Below are positions 13,661-22,597 of a stretch of DNA of 64,000 nt, piece after piece (position 1 is the stretch's first letter; the number at the start of each line of letters is the position of its first letter). The stretch comes from Streptomyces zhihengii (GTDB taxonomy: Bacteria; Actinomycetota; Actinomycetes; Streptomycetales; Streptomycetaceae). Location: positions 1,674,001 to 1,738,000 of the forward strand of contig NZ_JAFEJA010000001.1 in assembly GCF_016919245.1 (NCBI RefSeq), written 5' to 3'. Below the pieces are notes generated by a model that was not told where the DNA came from, made no database searches, and was given only the letters and a program-made list of their open reading frames with translations. The position numbers and the translations under genes were made by a program.

Positions 13661-13664
<4 letters not shown>
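6150..13664 (-). CDS. Type I PKS: loading AT(malonyl)-ACP + module 1 KS-AT(methylmalonyl)-DH0-KR-ACP
   Basis: 2504 residues. It starts with an Ala/Gly linker, then [12 protein letters not shown], a KS-AT linker without a KS. AT1 ~145-450 has GHSVGE and HAFH (malonyl). ACP1 has LGFDSL at ~590. KS ~652-1078 has Cys ~826. AT2 ~1190-1490 has GHSQGE and YASH (~1383), the methylmalonyl signature. The DH-type region ~1555-1820 lacks the HxxxGxxxxP motif and has LDAAGR where active enzymes have LDAALH, so it is inactive. KR ~2050-2230 has GGTGTLG, LDD and NYAAAN (Tyr ~2196): active B-type. ACP2 Ser ~2366, then a C-terminal docking domain that should pair with the next protein. It starts at a GTGA overlap with the KSQ gene; an equivalent GTG sits at 13544. 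Inferred product after module 1: 3-hydroxy-2-methylbutyryl-ACP. Confidence 0.93.
10123..11711 (-). repeat. KS-to-AT linker repeat, copy B (module 1)
   Basis: Partner of 4496-6060, offset 5627-5651 bp. The extra 24 bp encode added ASGT-type residues in the linker after AHVIVEEPP. The two encoded KS domains look the same residue for residue. The homology breaks sharply at the start of AT2 and just before the first KS motif EPVAVVGMG. Confidence 0.93.
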
Positions 13665-15358
<1,694 letters not shown>

Positions 15359-15437
15359 CGAACTGTGCTGGAAACTTTCCCAGAGGCCGTGTGGGCACGC
15401 ACCTCCGATATTGCTCTGCTCAGCTCACACGCAAGGG

Positions 15438-15477
15438 GTTGCGTAAATTCCGCGATAAGGACGCGACAAAGACGCGA
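15438..15477 (-). promoter_or_regulatory. Putative SARP operator: heptamer direct repeats at 11-bp spacing
   Basis: Read on the minus strand: TCGCGTC (15477-15471), TCGCGTC (15466-15460), TCGCGGA (15455-15449) and a weak fourth ACGCAAC (15444-15438), each 11 bp after the last. Heptamers one helical turn apart are the known layout of SARP binding sites. The site lies about 90-120 bp upstream of the KSQ start and directly downstream of a SARP gene, so autogenous cluster activation is the natural reading. No clear -10 hexamer can be assigned. Confidence 0.75.
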
Positions 15478-15553
15478 GACGCCGGCTCTCCTTATTCGGA
15501 TCACCGACGTCCGCCGCGCGCTCCGCGCGCTGATCCTTTGTGCCGGATCACTG

Positions 15554-17485
15554 TCAGATCGCGGAAGCGAATTCCTCTTCGGCGAGTAATCGGGCGAGTG
15601 CCACGGTGCGATGACGACTCGGTTCCCGTTCGGCGCACTCGGCCGCGTAGATCCGCAGCAGCGTGTGGAAGCGGAACACGCCGCCGCCCGCCTCCTCGAT
15701 CATGTGGTGGTCGGCGAGGACCTGGAGGAGCTGCGCGGCCGTCGAGGGATCCGTCTCGGTGAGGGCGGCGCCCGCCGCCGCGGTGATCAGCTCGCCCTGG
15801 TGGAGGCCGAGCAGACGGAACAGCCGGGCGGCGTCCGCCGGCAGCGCGTCGTAGACGACGTCGTAGGCCGCCCTGAGGCTGGCGGCGACGTCGTCCTCCA
15901 CCGCCAGCCGGTCGAGGCGGCCCTCCTCCGCGGCGTGCTGCTGCACCATGTCCGCGAACGACAGCCGAGGATGGTCGGCAAGACCCTCGGCAGCTATCCG
16001 CAGGGCGAGCGGCAGTCGGCCGCACATCTCGGCGAGTCTGGCCGCCGCCTCCCGCTGGCCCTCCATCCGCCCCTCACCGATGAGATAGGTGAGCAGGCGA
16101 ACCGATTCGCCGAGGTCGAGCGGCTTGAGCCCGATGCGGTACGCGCCGTCGCGCACCACGAGCCCGCGCTGGGCGCGGCGGCTGGTGACCAGGACGCACG
16201 AGGGGCCGCTGGGCACCAGGGGGCGCACCTGCTCCGCGTTGACGGCGTCGTCGAGCACCACGAGCATCCGCTTGCCGTGCATCAGGCTGCGGTAGAGCGC
16301 GGTGCGTCCGGCGAGGTCGTCGGGGAGGCGGGAGTTGGGCACGCCGAGGCTGCGCAGGACCTGGGCGAGGGCGTCGAGTCCGCTCAGCGCGCGGTGGCGC
16401 CGAGCGCTGCCCTCCAGGTCGACGTAGAGCTGTCCGTCCGGGAAACGGCCGGCCAGCCGGCGGGCCGCGTGCAGGGCGAGGGTGGACTTGCCGACCCCGG
16501 GGGCCCCTTCGAGCACCACCAGGGTGGGGCGCATCTCGGGCCGTCCGCCGCTCTGCGCGGTGAGGAGGTCGAGTTCGGCGAGTTCCGTCGAGCGTCCGAC
16601 GAACCCCCGTGCGCTGTAGGGCAGCTGCGCGGGCCGGACGAGGCTCTCCGTGAGGGGCTGCTGTGCCGGGGTCCTGCCGTGGGGTCGACAGCTCTCGCGC
16701 AGCGCGGCGACGTCCGTGACCCGGCCGAGGAGATCCGGATGGCCCTCCAGGATGTGGCTGTGCAGGGTCTGGAGCTCGATGCCCGGCTCCAGGCCCAGTT
16801 CCTCGCTGAGCAGCCGCCGGGTCTCCCGGTAGACGCCCAGCGCGTGGGCGCGGCGGCCGCAGCGGTAGAGCGTCAGCATCAGGAACCAGCGCAGCCGTTC
16901 CCGCAGCGGTTCCTTGGCGACGAGGTTGGAGAGGACGGGCACGACCTCGGCGTGCCGGCCGACGGCGAGCATGTCCGCGGCCCATTCCTCGACGGCGGTC
17001 ATCCGCAGCTCGCCCAGGCGGGTCCGCTCCATCTCCGCGAACGGGCCGGGGACGTTGGCGTAGGCGTCGCCGCGCCAGAGGCCGAGCGCGGTGTCGAACT
17101 CGCGCAGCGCCTCGGGCAGCCGGCCCTGGCCGTGCAGCCGGCGGGCCTGGGCGTGGTGGCGTTCGAAGAGCGCCGTGTCGACGTGGCCGGGGTCCAGGCA
17201 CAGGGCGTATCCGCCGCCCGACGAGACGAGCACACCGCCCGACTCGCGTCGTCCGCGGCCGGGGTCGAGCACTCTGCGCAGTCCGGCGACATAGGTGTGG
17301 ACGCCGTTCGCCGCGGTCTGCGGAACGGCGCTGCCCCACACGGCGTCCACGATCTCCTCGACGCCCACGATCTCGTTGATCCGGCTCACCAGTACGCCGA
17401 TCACGGCGCGTTGCTTGGGCGGGCCGAGCAGTACCTCCGTGCCGTCGCACCACGCCCTCACCGAACCCAGCAGTTCCAGCCGCAT
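15554..17485 (-). CDS. SARP/AfsR-family transcriptional activator with NB-ARC domain
   Basis: 643 residues. Residues 1-95 are an OmpR-like winged helix (PPKQRAVIGVLVSRINEIV, VHTYVAGLRRVLD); ~97-245 the bacterial transcriptional activation domain (LFERHHAQARRL, LYRCGRRAHAL); from ~300 an NB-ARC ATPase with P-loop GAPGVGKST (~327), MLVVLDDAVNAEQV as Walker B, and CGRLPLALRIAAE; the end is short and lacks a long TPR array, so it is a mid-size SARP rather than full AfsR. ATG 17485 follows AAGGGGG. It is transcribed toward the PKS genes and separated from them by ~195 bp holding the heptamer repeats, so it is the likely pathway-specific activator. Confidence 0.92.
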   Translation of the reverse strand: MRLELLGSVRAWCDGTEVLLGPPKQRAVIGVLVSRINEIVGVEEIVDAVWGSAVPQTAANGVHTYVAGLRRVLDPGRGRRESGGVLVSSGGGYALCLDPGHVDTALFERHHAQARRLHGQGRLPEALREFDTALGLWRGDAYANVPGPFAEMERTRLGELRMTAVEEWAADMLAVGRHAEVVPVLSNLVAKEPLRERLRWFLMLTLYRCGRRAHALGVYRETRRLLSEELGLEPGIELQTLHSHILEGHPDLLGRVTDVAALRESCRPHGRTPAQQPLTESLVRPAQLPYSARGFVGRSTELAELDLLTAQSGGRPEMRPTLVVLEGAPGVGKSTLALHAARRLAGRFPDGQLYVDLEGSARRHRALSGLDALAQVLRSLGVPNSRLPDDLAGRTALYRSLMHGKRMLVVLDDAVNAEQVRPLVPSGPSCVLVTSRRAQRGLVVRDGAYRIGLKPLDLGESVRLLTYLIGEGRMEGQREAAARLAEMCGRLPLALRIAAEGLADHPRLSFADMVQQHAAEEGRLDRLAVEDDVAASLRAAYDVVYDALPADAARLFRLLGLHQGELITAAAGAALTETDPSTAAQLLQVLADHHMIEEAGGGVFRFHTLLRIYAAECAEREPSRHRTVALARLLAEEEFASAI

Positions 17486-17922
17486 GATCCCCCTTGTCCG
17501 ACAACGCCGATGACATCCGGACCGGCGCCGCTGCGCCGCGTCCGTCCGGTGAAGAATCGCGCCCCACTGTTACCCAGACATCACACCCGCGCCCCGTATC
17601 ACTTCGTCCACAATCTGCGCTCCAAGCGCTGATTGCGCGCTGACCACAGCGCAACTTCCAGCAAAGGTAGCCATCATTCGAACACCTGTCACCGCCCACA
17701 TTGCTCACCCGTCACAGCCGCTCGGGTGCCGCCGGTGACACGTATAAGAACAGGGCCGAGTCCCTCCTCGCGACGGGACGCATCATGCCCCCCAGGGGTT
17801 GTCCACGGCCCCTGGAATGTCACGCCGGGCGCGCAGTTCCGGCCACTGTCACGCGATGTGCCCCTGACCGGCCGGTCAGGGGCACATCCGGTCACGGGAC
17901 CGGCCGGGGCGCGCGGGCCCGT
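17486..17922. other. Intergenic region: SARP promoter side and terminator
   Basis: About 440 bp without a credible gene. The half near 17486-17760 is A/T-richer than its surroundings and should carry the SARP promoter; GCGCTGATT and GCGCTGACC occur 12 bp apart near 17630, but I cannot assign a binding protein. The other half contains the long palindrome at 17855-17888. Confidence 0.6.
17855..17888. terminator. 34-bp perfect palindrome, likely terminator
   Basis: Two 17-base arms starting GATGTGCCCCTGACCGG meet with no spacer, centred at 17871/17872. It lies 35 bp past the stop of the LLM oxidoreductase gene, a normal position for an intrinsic terminator without U-tract. The core TGACCGGCCGGTCA could also serve as a dimeric operator (TetR-like); the sequence alone cannot separate these. 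Confidence 0.65.
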
Positions 17923-18768
17923 TCAGACGAACAGCGCGGCGAGGGCGTCCAGGCTCCGCAGCGTGTCGTCCTCGGGGACGGTGGGCAGCGTGAACAGGAT
18001 CCGGTCAGCGCCCGCCTCCACGATCGAGGCGACCACCGCCTTGTCCGGCGGCACCTGGTACGCCGTCACCGGGATGTAGTCCCGGCCGCGTTCCTCCGCG
18101 CGCCGGCGGAAGTCGGCGATGACCGGCCCGAGCGCGGCTTCGCCCTCCATCATCATGGGCAGCCAGATCAGGCCCCAGTCGTCGCCGTAGTCGAGCACCC
18201 GCTCGACGGCGGCCGGATGGTTGCCGCCCACCATCACCGGCGGGTGCGGCCGCTGCACCGGCTTGGGCCAGGAGTACACCGGGTCGAAGGAGACGAACTC
18301 GCCGTGGAACTCGGCCTGCTCCTCGGTCCACAGGGCCTTCATGGCGAGGACCCGTTCGCGCATCAGCGCCATCCTGGTCCTCGGCTCGGTCCCGTGGTTG
18401 CGGATCTCCTCACGGTTCCAGCCCGCGCCGACCCCGGCCACCGCCCGGCCGCCGGAGATCAGGTCGAGCGAGGCGATCTCCTTGGCGAGGGTCAGCGGAT
18501 CGCGCTGCGTGACCTGGAAGACGCCGCCGCCGAGCAGCAGCCGCTCGGTGACCACGGCGGCCGCGGTCAGCGCCACGAACGGGTCGATCGTGCGGTAGAG
18601 CTCCCGCATCGGCTCCCCGCCGCCCGGCCACGGGGTCTCCCGCTTCACCGGGATGTGGGTGTGCTCACCGACGAAGAGCGACTCGAAGCCGCGCTCCTCC
18701 AGTGCCCTGCCCAGGCTCGCCGGGCCGATCCCCTCGTCCGTGACGAGTGCCGACACACCGAATTTCAT
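17923..18768 (-). CDS. LLM-class F420-dependent oxidoreductase
   Basis: 281 residues of the luciferase-like TIM barrel, start KFGVSALVTDEGIGPASLG. Family features: FVGEHTHIP near 35-45, GVFQVTQRDPLTLAKEIASLD, GVGAGWNREEIRNHG, and HPPVMVGGNHPAAVERV. Actinobacterial members of this subgroup usually use F420 rather than FMN; the substrate is unknown. ATG 18768 is chosen because homology begins there; the frame is open to 18810. It is the last gene of an apparent operon with the SnoaL-like and FAD genes, adjoining the SARP gene, so a tailoring redox step is likely. Confidence 0.88.
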   Translation of the reverse strand: MKFGVSALVTDEGIGPASLGRALEERGFESLFVGEHTHIPVKRETPWPGGGEPMRELYRTIDPFVALTAAAVVTERLLLGGGVFQVTQRDPLTLAKEIASLDLISGGRAVAGVGAGWNREEIRNHGTEPRTRMALMRERVLAMKALWTEEQAEFHGEFVSFDPVYSWPKPVQRPHPPVMVGGNHPAAVERVLDYGDDWGLIWLPMMMEGEAALGPVIADFRRRAEERGRDYIPVTAYQVPPDKAVVASIVEAGADRILFTLPTVPEDDTLRSLDALAALFV

Positions 18769-18819
18769 GAGTGATTCCCCTGCTCGATCCGGTTGCCGGG
18801 GTACCGGCACGGCACCTGC

Positions 18820-19224
18820 TCAGGCTCCGGCGGGCTCGCCCGCCCGCGCGATCGGGACGGTGTCGGACACTCCCTCGGCGCGGATGACCTTGCCGTCACG
18901 GATGATCCAGAAGTGCACGAAGCGGACGTTGAACTCGTTGCCGGTCTCCTTGAAGCGTCCGCTCCACCAGCCGAGCGCGGTGACCCAGTCACCGGACGGG
19001 AGCAGTTCCTCGACGTCGAACTTGGCCTGATCGAGGTGCCCCAGGGCACTGGCGAAGTACGCCTTCGCCCCGTCCAGGCCCTTGTAGTCGCCCTCCGACC
19101 ACGGCAGCGACTTGGGGGCGACGATCTCCACCTCGGGGTCGCAGGTCCCGAGGACCATCTCGATGTCGAAGGCGGTCAGGCCCGCGTAGAGGCGCTTCAC
19201 CGTGTCGACAGGCTGTTCCGTCAT
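18820..19224 (-). CDS. SnoaL-like / nuclear transport factor 2 fold protein
   Basis: 134 residues. VDTVKRLYAGLTAFDIEMVL, then DPEVEIVAPKSLPWSEGDYKG, and the strand pattern WVTALGWWSGRFKETG and FVHFWIIRDGKVIRAEGVSD are typical of the SnoaL-like polyketide cyclase/NTF2 cone fold. Members include cyclases, hydroxylases, isomerases and non-catalytic proteins, so the reaction is open. Start ATG 19224 follows CTGGAGGAAGC. It sits 51 bp before the LLM gene and 79 bp after the FAD monooxygenase gene on the same strand, which suggests one tailoring unit. Confidence 0.85.
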   Translation of the reverse strand: MTEQPVDTVKRLYAGLTAFDIEMVLGTCDPEVEIVAPKSLPWSEGDYKGLDGAKAYFASALGHLDQAKFDVEELLPSGDWVTALGWWSGRFKETGNEFNVRFVHFWIIRDGKVIRAEGVSDTVPIARAGEPAGA

Positions 19225-19303
19225 GCTTCCTCCAGTGTTCGTCCGGCGGTTCGCCGGGTGGTTCGGGCTGGGAAGGGCGGTGCGGTCGCGGCGCGCCGGT
19301 CCG

Positions 19304-20677
19304 TCATCCGACGGGGCTGCGCACGGCGCCGGGCCGGGAGCTCACCGCGGGGGACCTGCGGGCGGCGCGCAGCGAGCGCGCGATCACCCCGGGCCGCAGC
19401 AGCGCGGACGGCGGGGCGAGCATCTGCTGCACCTCCAGCATCACGCGGTGCACGTCGACCGAGGTGTGGCTGGCGCGGGTCACCTGGCCCACGTACCAGT
19501 TGGCCACGTCCGTACCGAAGGCCTTGGGGCCCACCGTCTCCGGGAAGATGAAGTCGCCCGCGACCGAGATCCGCCAGGGCATCTCCAGCAGCTTGCCGAC
19601 CGCCCGGAAGTACGTCCGGGTCATCTCCTCGGTCGGGCCGCCGCAGCGGTCGAGGCTGTCGCCCAGTTCGAGGGCCTCCAGGATCGCCACGGTCATGCCC
19701 TGGCCGTACAGCGGGTTGAAGCTGCACACGGCGTCGCCGATGGCGACGTATCCGGCCGGGGGCCGGCGCAGGCGCTCGAAGTAGCGTCTGCGCGAGTTCG
19801 GGTACGTGTAGCGCAGGGCGTTGCCGGGGTCCACCGGCTCGGACCGCGCGAGCAGGTCCTTCATGTGGGAGGTGGGCAGCCCGGCCGCGAAGGCGGCGAA
19901 GCCGTCCGGGTCGGTCGGCGCGTAGGAGCGGTGCCAGCCGCCGAGGGTGATGATCCAGCGGTCGTCCTCGACCGCGAACGCCGCCGCCGCGCGCTTGTCG
20001 TTCGGCCCGATCGAGGCCATCAGGAAGAGCAGTCCGCCCATCTCGGTGAGGCGGTCGCCGGGGGTCCGGTGGAGCATCCGGCTCGAATAGCCGACGTCGA
20101 TCTTGACCGTGTCGACCTCGGGGGCCTGGCAGCCGACCTGCTCCAGCCAGCGGTCGCCGCGGTCGCTGCGGCCGGTGGCGTCGACGACCAGATCGGCCTC
20201 GATCACCTCCCCGTCGTCGAGCTGCACCCCGGTCACCCGGCCCGGCACCCCGACCACCTGGGTGACCGCCGCGTTGTCCCGCAGCACCGCGTTGGGCAGC
20301 GCGCCCACCCGCCGGCGCAGGGAGTGCTCCAGATAGGCCCGGGTCAGACTGACGCCCATCATGCCCGTGGAGTAGGGGATGCGGAACGCGCCCATCTGGT
20401 GGAACAGGAGGTCGTTGCCCGGGTCCCAGGGGACGGCGCCGCCCGCGGTCAGCTCCGCGGTCAGACCGGGGAAGACCTTCTCCAGCGCGAGCCGTCCGCC
20501 GATCAGCAGGGCGTGGCTGTGGCGGGCCTGCGGCACGCCCTTGCGGTTCGCGGCGTCGGACGGCAACGCGTCCCGGTCGAGCACCGTCACTCTCTCGAAC
20601 CTGCCGGCCAGAGCACCGGCGGCGGTGAGCCCCGCGACGGAGCCTCCGACGACAACCGCATGCTTACCGAGCACCAC
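19304..20677 (-). CDS. FAD-dependent monooxygenase (aromatic hydroxylase / halogenase-like fold)
   Basis: About 457 residues. N-terminal dinucleotide motif KHAVVVGGSVAGLTAAGALA, then VLDRD, VPQARHSHALLIGG, LVVDATGRSDRG, and the second FAD motif GYVAIGDAVCSFNPLYGQGM near 300. This subgroup includes epoxidases and hydroxylases in actinobacterial clusters; the halogenase WxWxIP motif was not seen, so a monooxygenase is favoured. Tandem GTG codons at 20677 and 20674 are possible starts, ~5 bases after a GGGGGTG stretch; the open frame continues to 21265 through repeats and is not used. First gene of the three-gene tailoring operon. Confidence 0.87.
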   Translation of the reverse strand: MVLGKHAVVVGGSVAGLTAAGALAGRFERVTVLDRDALPSDAANRKGVPQARHSHALLIGGRLALEKVFPGLTAELTAGGAVPWDPGNDLLFHQMGAFRIPYSTGMMGVSLTRAYLEHSLRRRVGALPNAVLRDNAAVTQVVGVPGRVTGVQLDDGEVIEADLVVDATGRSDRGDRWLEQVGCQAPEVDTVKIDVGYSSRMLHRTPGDRLTEMGGLLFLMASIGPNDKRAAAAFAVEDDRWIITLGGWHRSYAPTDPDGFAAFAAGLPTSHMKDLLARSEPVDPGNALRYTYPNSRRRYFERLRRPPAGYVAIGDAVCSFNPLYGQGMTVAILEALELGDSLDRCGGPTEEMTRTYFRAVGKLLEMPWRISVAGDFIFPETVGPKAFGTDVANWYVGQVTRASHTSVDVHRVMLEVQQMLAPPSALLRPGVIARSLRAARRSPAVSSRPGAVRSPVG

Positions 20678-21153
20678 GCGAACACCCCCACCTTCACGAG
20701 CGGCCCACTGCCGCTCCTGGATCTCCGGGACTGGTGTGAGTCTGCGCGGACCCACCTGGGCGGAGCGCCTCCGTGGTTGCTCAATCGCCCCAACCACCCC
20801 AGCCCGTACGGCGATTGAGGCGACGTCCGCAGGACAGCACGGGCCGCCCTCCCAGCCCGTCCGGCACTTGAGGACACGACCACCGGCCCGCACGGGCCGC
20901 CCCTCCCAGCCCGTCCGGCGCTTGAGGACACGACCACCGGCCCGCACGGCCCCGCGTGCGGGCCGGTCCCAGCCCGTCCGGCGCTTGAGGACACGGCCGC
21001 AGGCCCGCACGGCCCCGCGTGCGGGCCGGTCCCAGCCCGTCCGGCGCTTGAGGACACGGCCGCAGGCCGTGCCGCGGCCACCGGCCCGCACGGCCCCGCG
21101 TGCGCGACCAGGTCCGGCGAGGCTGGACGTAGCCCCCCCGGGAGGAACCCCCG
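20678..21153. repeat. Intergenic repeat array with four GTCCGGCGCTTGAGG boxes and a hairpin
   Basis: Box CAGCCCGTCCGGCGCTTGAG followed by GACACG occurs at 20853, 20908, 20970 and 21033 (spacing 55-63 bp), separated by CACGGGCCGC or GCACGGCCCCGCGTGC spacers that are themselves palindromic. A related variant at 20800-20819 pairs with 20780-20789 to make a 10-bp stem (CTCAATCGCC with GGCGATTGAG). No gene is credible here. The same box recurs at 24.9-25.2 kb and 37.5-37.8 kb. The stem is a candidate terminator for the AMP-ligase-like gene on the right. Confidence 0.85.
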
Positions 21154-22452
21154 TCAGGCCGCCCCGTGCGCCGCGCAGGCGAACGCGGACGCCGACCGGG
21201 ACGACCGCGCCGGAGCACTGCGCGCCGTCCGGCCGGTGATCTCCAGCGAGCCCTCGCCCGCCCACCGGCCCAGATACCCCGAGGACATCAGCGACCCCCG
21301 GTGGCCGACGGCCGGTTCACGGCAGCCGTCGCACAGCCGGTCGAAGGGAAGCGCCGCACCGGCGGCCCAGATCCGCCCCGTGGCGCCGGCCGGCACCGGA
21401 CGGCCCTCCTCGTCGCGGACGGTCACCCGCACCCGGGGCACCGCGGATCCCGCGCCGGATCCGTCCGCGTGCGCCGAGGTGCAGTCGGCGGCCGTCCACG
21501 GCATCGCGCCGTCGCGCGGCGAGAACTCGGCCAGCAGCCGGGTGTACGGCAGCAGTTCGCGGTGGCGCGCCACCAGCCCGGCCGGCAGCGCGCCCCCGAT
21601 CACCAGGGCCGTGCCCGGCGCGCCGGTCACCGCCCCTTCGAGGAACTCCGCGTACTCCTCGGGTCCGTACACCGCGGCCGCCCCCGCCTGGTCCCGGCCG
21701 GTGGCCGGAGCGGCGGGGCCGTTCAGCCGGCTTCCCGCGGAGATCGCCCACCACAGCGCGGCCAGGCCCAGCGCCCCGCCCGGCCGCCGGCCGGTCCGTA
21801 CGCCCCGTCCGGGTCGTCCCGCGCGGCGCAGCCGGGCGCCGGTGGCGAGCAGCCAGGCGCGGTGGTCGACGAGATGGCCGACGCAACCGCCGCCCTCGGT
21901 GCGCTCCGTGAGGAGATAGGCGACGTCGTCCGGACCGGAGCGCGGCAGCGAGCCGTCGACCCGGACCGGGGCGATCCGCGCCCAGGTGCGCGCGTCGTCG
22001 AGCACCATGGCGTCCAGCGCCCAGCGCTCCCGGTGGACGCCGCTGCACAGCACCAGGGTGGCACCGCTCATCTCGGCGATACGGGCCGCGTCCCGCTCGC
22101 CGGCCCCGTCCGGCACCGGCACGCAGACGCCGCCCAGGGCCAGTACGGCGAGCTGCGCGACGAGGGACTGGGCGTGGTCGGCGGTGTGGACGAGCACCGG
22201 GTCGCCGAGCTGGACCCCGTAGCGGAGCATCACGGAGGCGAGCCGGCTCGCGTTCTCCCGGGCCGCGCCGTAGGTCAGGGGCCGGCCGCCGTCGGCAACG
22301 ACCACTTCTGAGGGCCGCCGGGCGGCTGCGTGCGCGAACAGGCCGTCGACGGTGACGGGTTCGGCCGCCGTCCGCGACCGCTTCGCGGGGCGTCCGCCGC
22401 TGTCACCGCCGGTCTCCCGCCCACCGGTGCCGATCATGGTCACTGCGCTCAC
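21154..22452 (-). CDS. Degenerate AMP-dependent synthetase/ligase-like protein
   Basis: 432 residues, against 500-550 for a full acyl-CoA synthetase or adenylation domain. The N-terminal fold is clear: FAHAAARRPSEVVVADGGRP, LTYGAARENASRLASVMLRY, AVLALGGVCVPVPDGAGERD. The phosphate-binding loop that should read TSGTTGxPKG reads LTERTEGGGCVGHL; YGPTE is YGPEE; TGD is SSGYLGRW; and the C-terminal subdomain with the catalytic Lys is missing after LEITGR, replaced by a short Ser/Ala/Arg tail. It is probably catalytically dead, or a decayed gene. GTG 22452 has GGGGGG five bases upstream. It follows the aminotransferase gene by 145 bp. Confidence 0.75.
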   Translation of the reverse strand: MSAVTMIGTGGRETGGDSGGRPAKRSRTAAEPVTVDGLFAHAAARRPSEVVVADGGRPLTYGAARENASRLASVMLRYGVQLGDPVLVHTADHAQSLVAQLAVLALGGVCVPVPDGAGERDAARIAEMSGATLVLCSGVHRERWALDAMVLDDARTWARIAPVRVDGSLPRSGPDDVAYLLTERTEGGGCVGHLVDHRAWLLATGARLRRAGRPGRGVRTGRRPGGALGLAALWWAISAGSRLNGPAAPATGRDQAGAAAVYGPEEYAEFLEGAVTGAPGTALVIGGALPAGLVARHRELLPYTRLLAEFSPRDGAMPWTAADCTSAHADGSGAGSAVPRVRVTVRDEEGRPVPAGATGRIWAAGAALPFDRLCDGCREPAVGHRGSLMSSGYLGRWAGEGSLEITGRTARSAPARSSRSASAFACAAHGAA

Positions 22453-22597
22453 TCGGGCCCCCCAGGTACGGCGTGCACACGGGCGTCCCGGGATCGGAGA
22501 CCGTCTCCGGCCCGGGTGCGAACAGTGTCACCGGGCGTCTCTGGGCAAGTTCTTGAGAGAATGTGCCGTCGCCGTGGGCGCCCCTGCCGGGGCCGGC

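Noticed and set aside
19304..21265. Longer FAD monooxygenase starting at 21265
   Set aside because: The added ~195 residues are translations of the intergenic repeat array; FAD-binding homology begins right after GTG 20674/20677.
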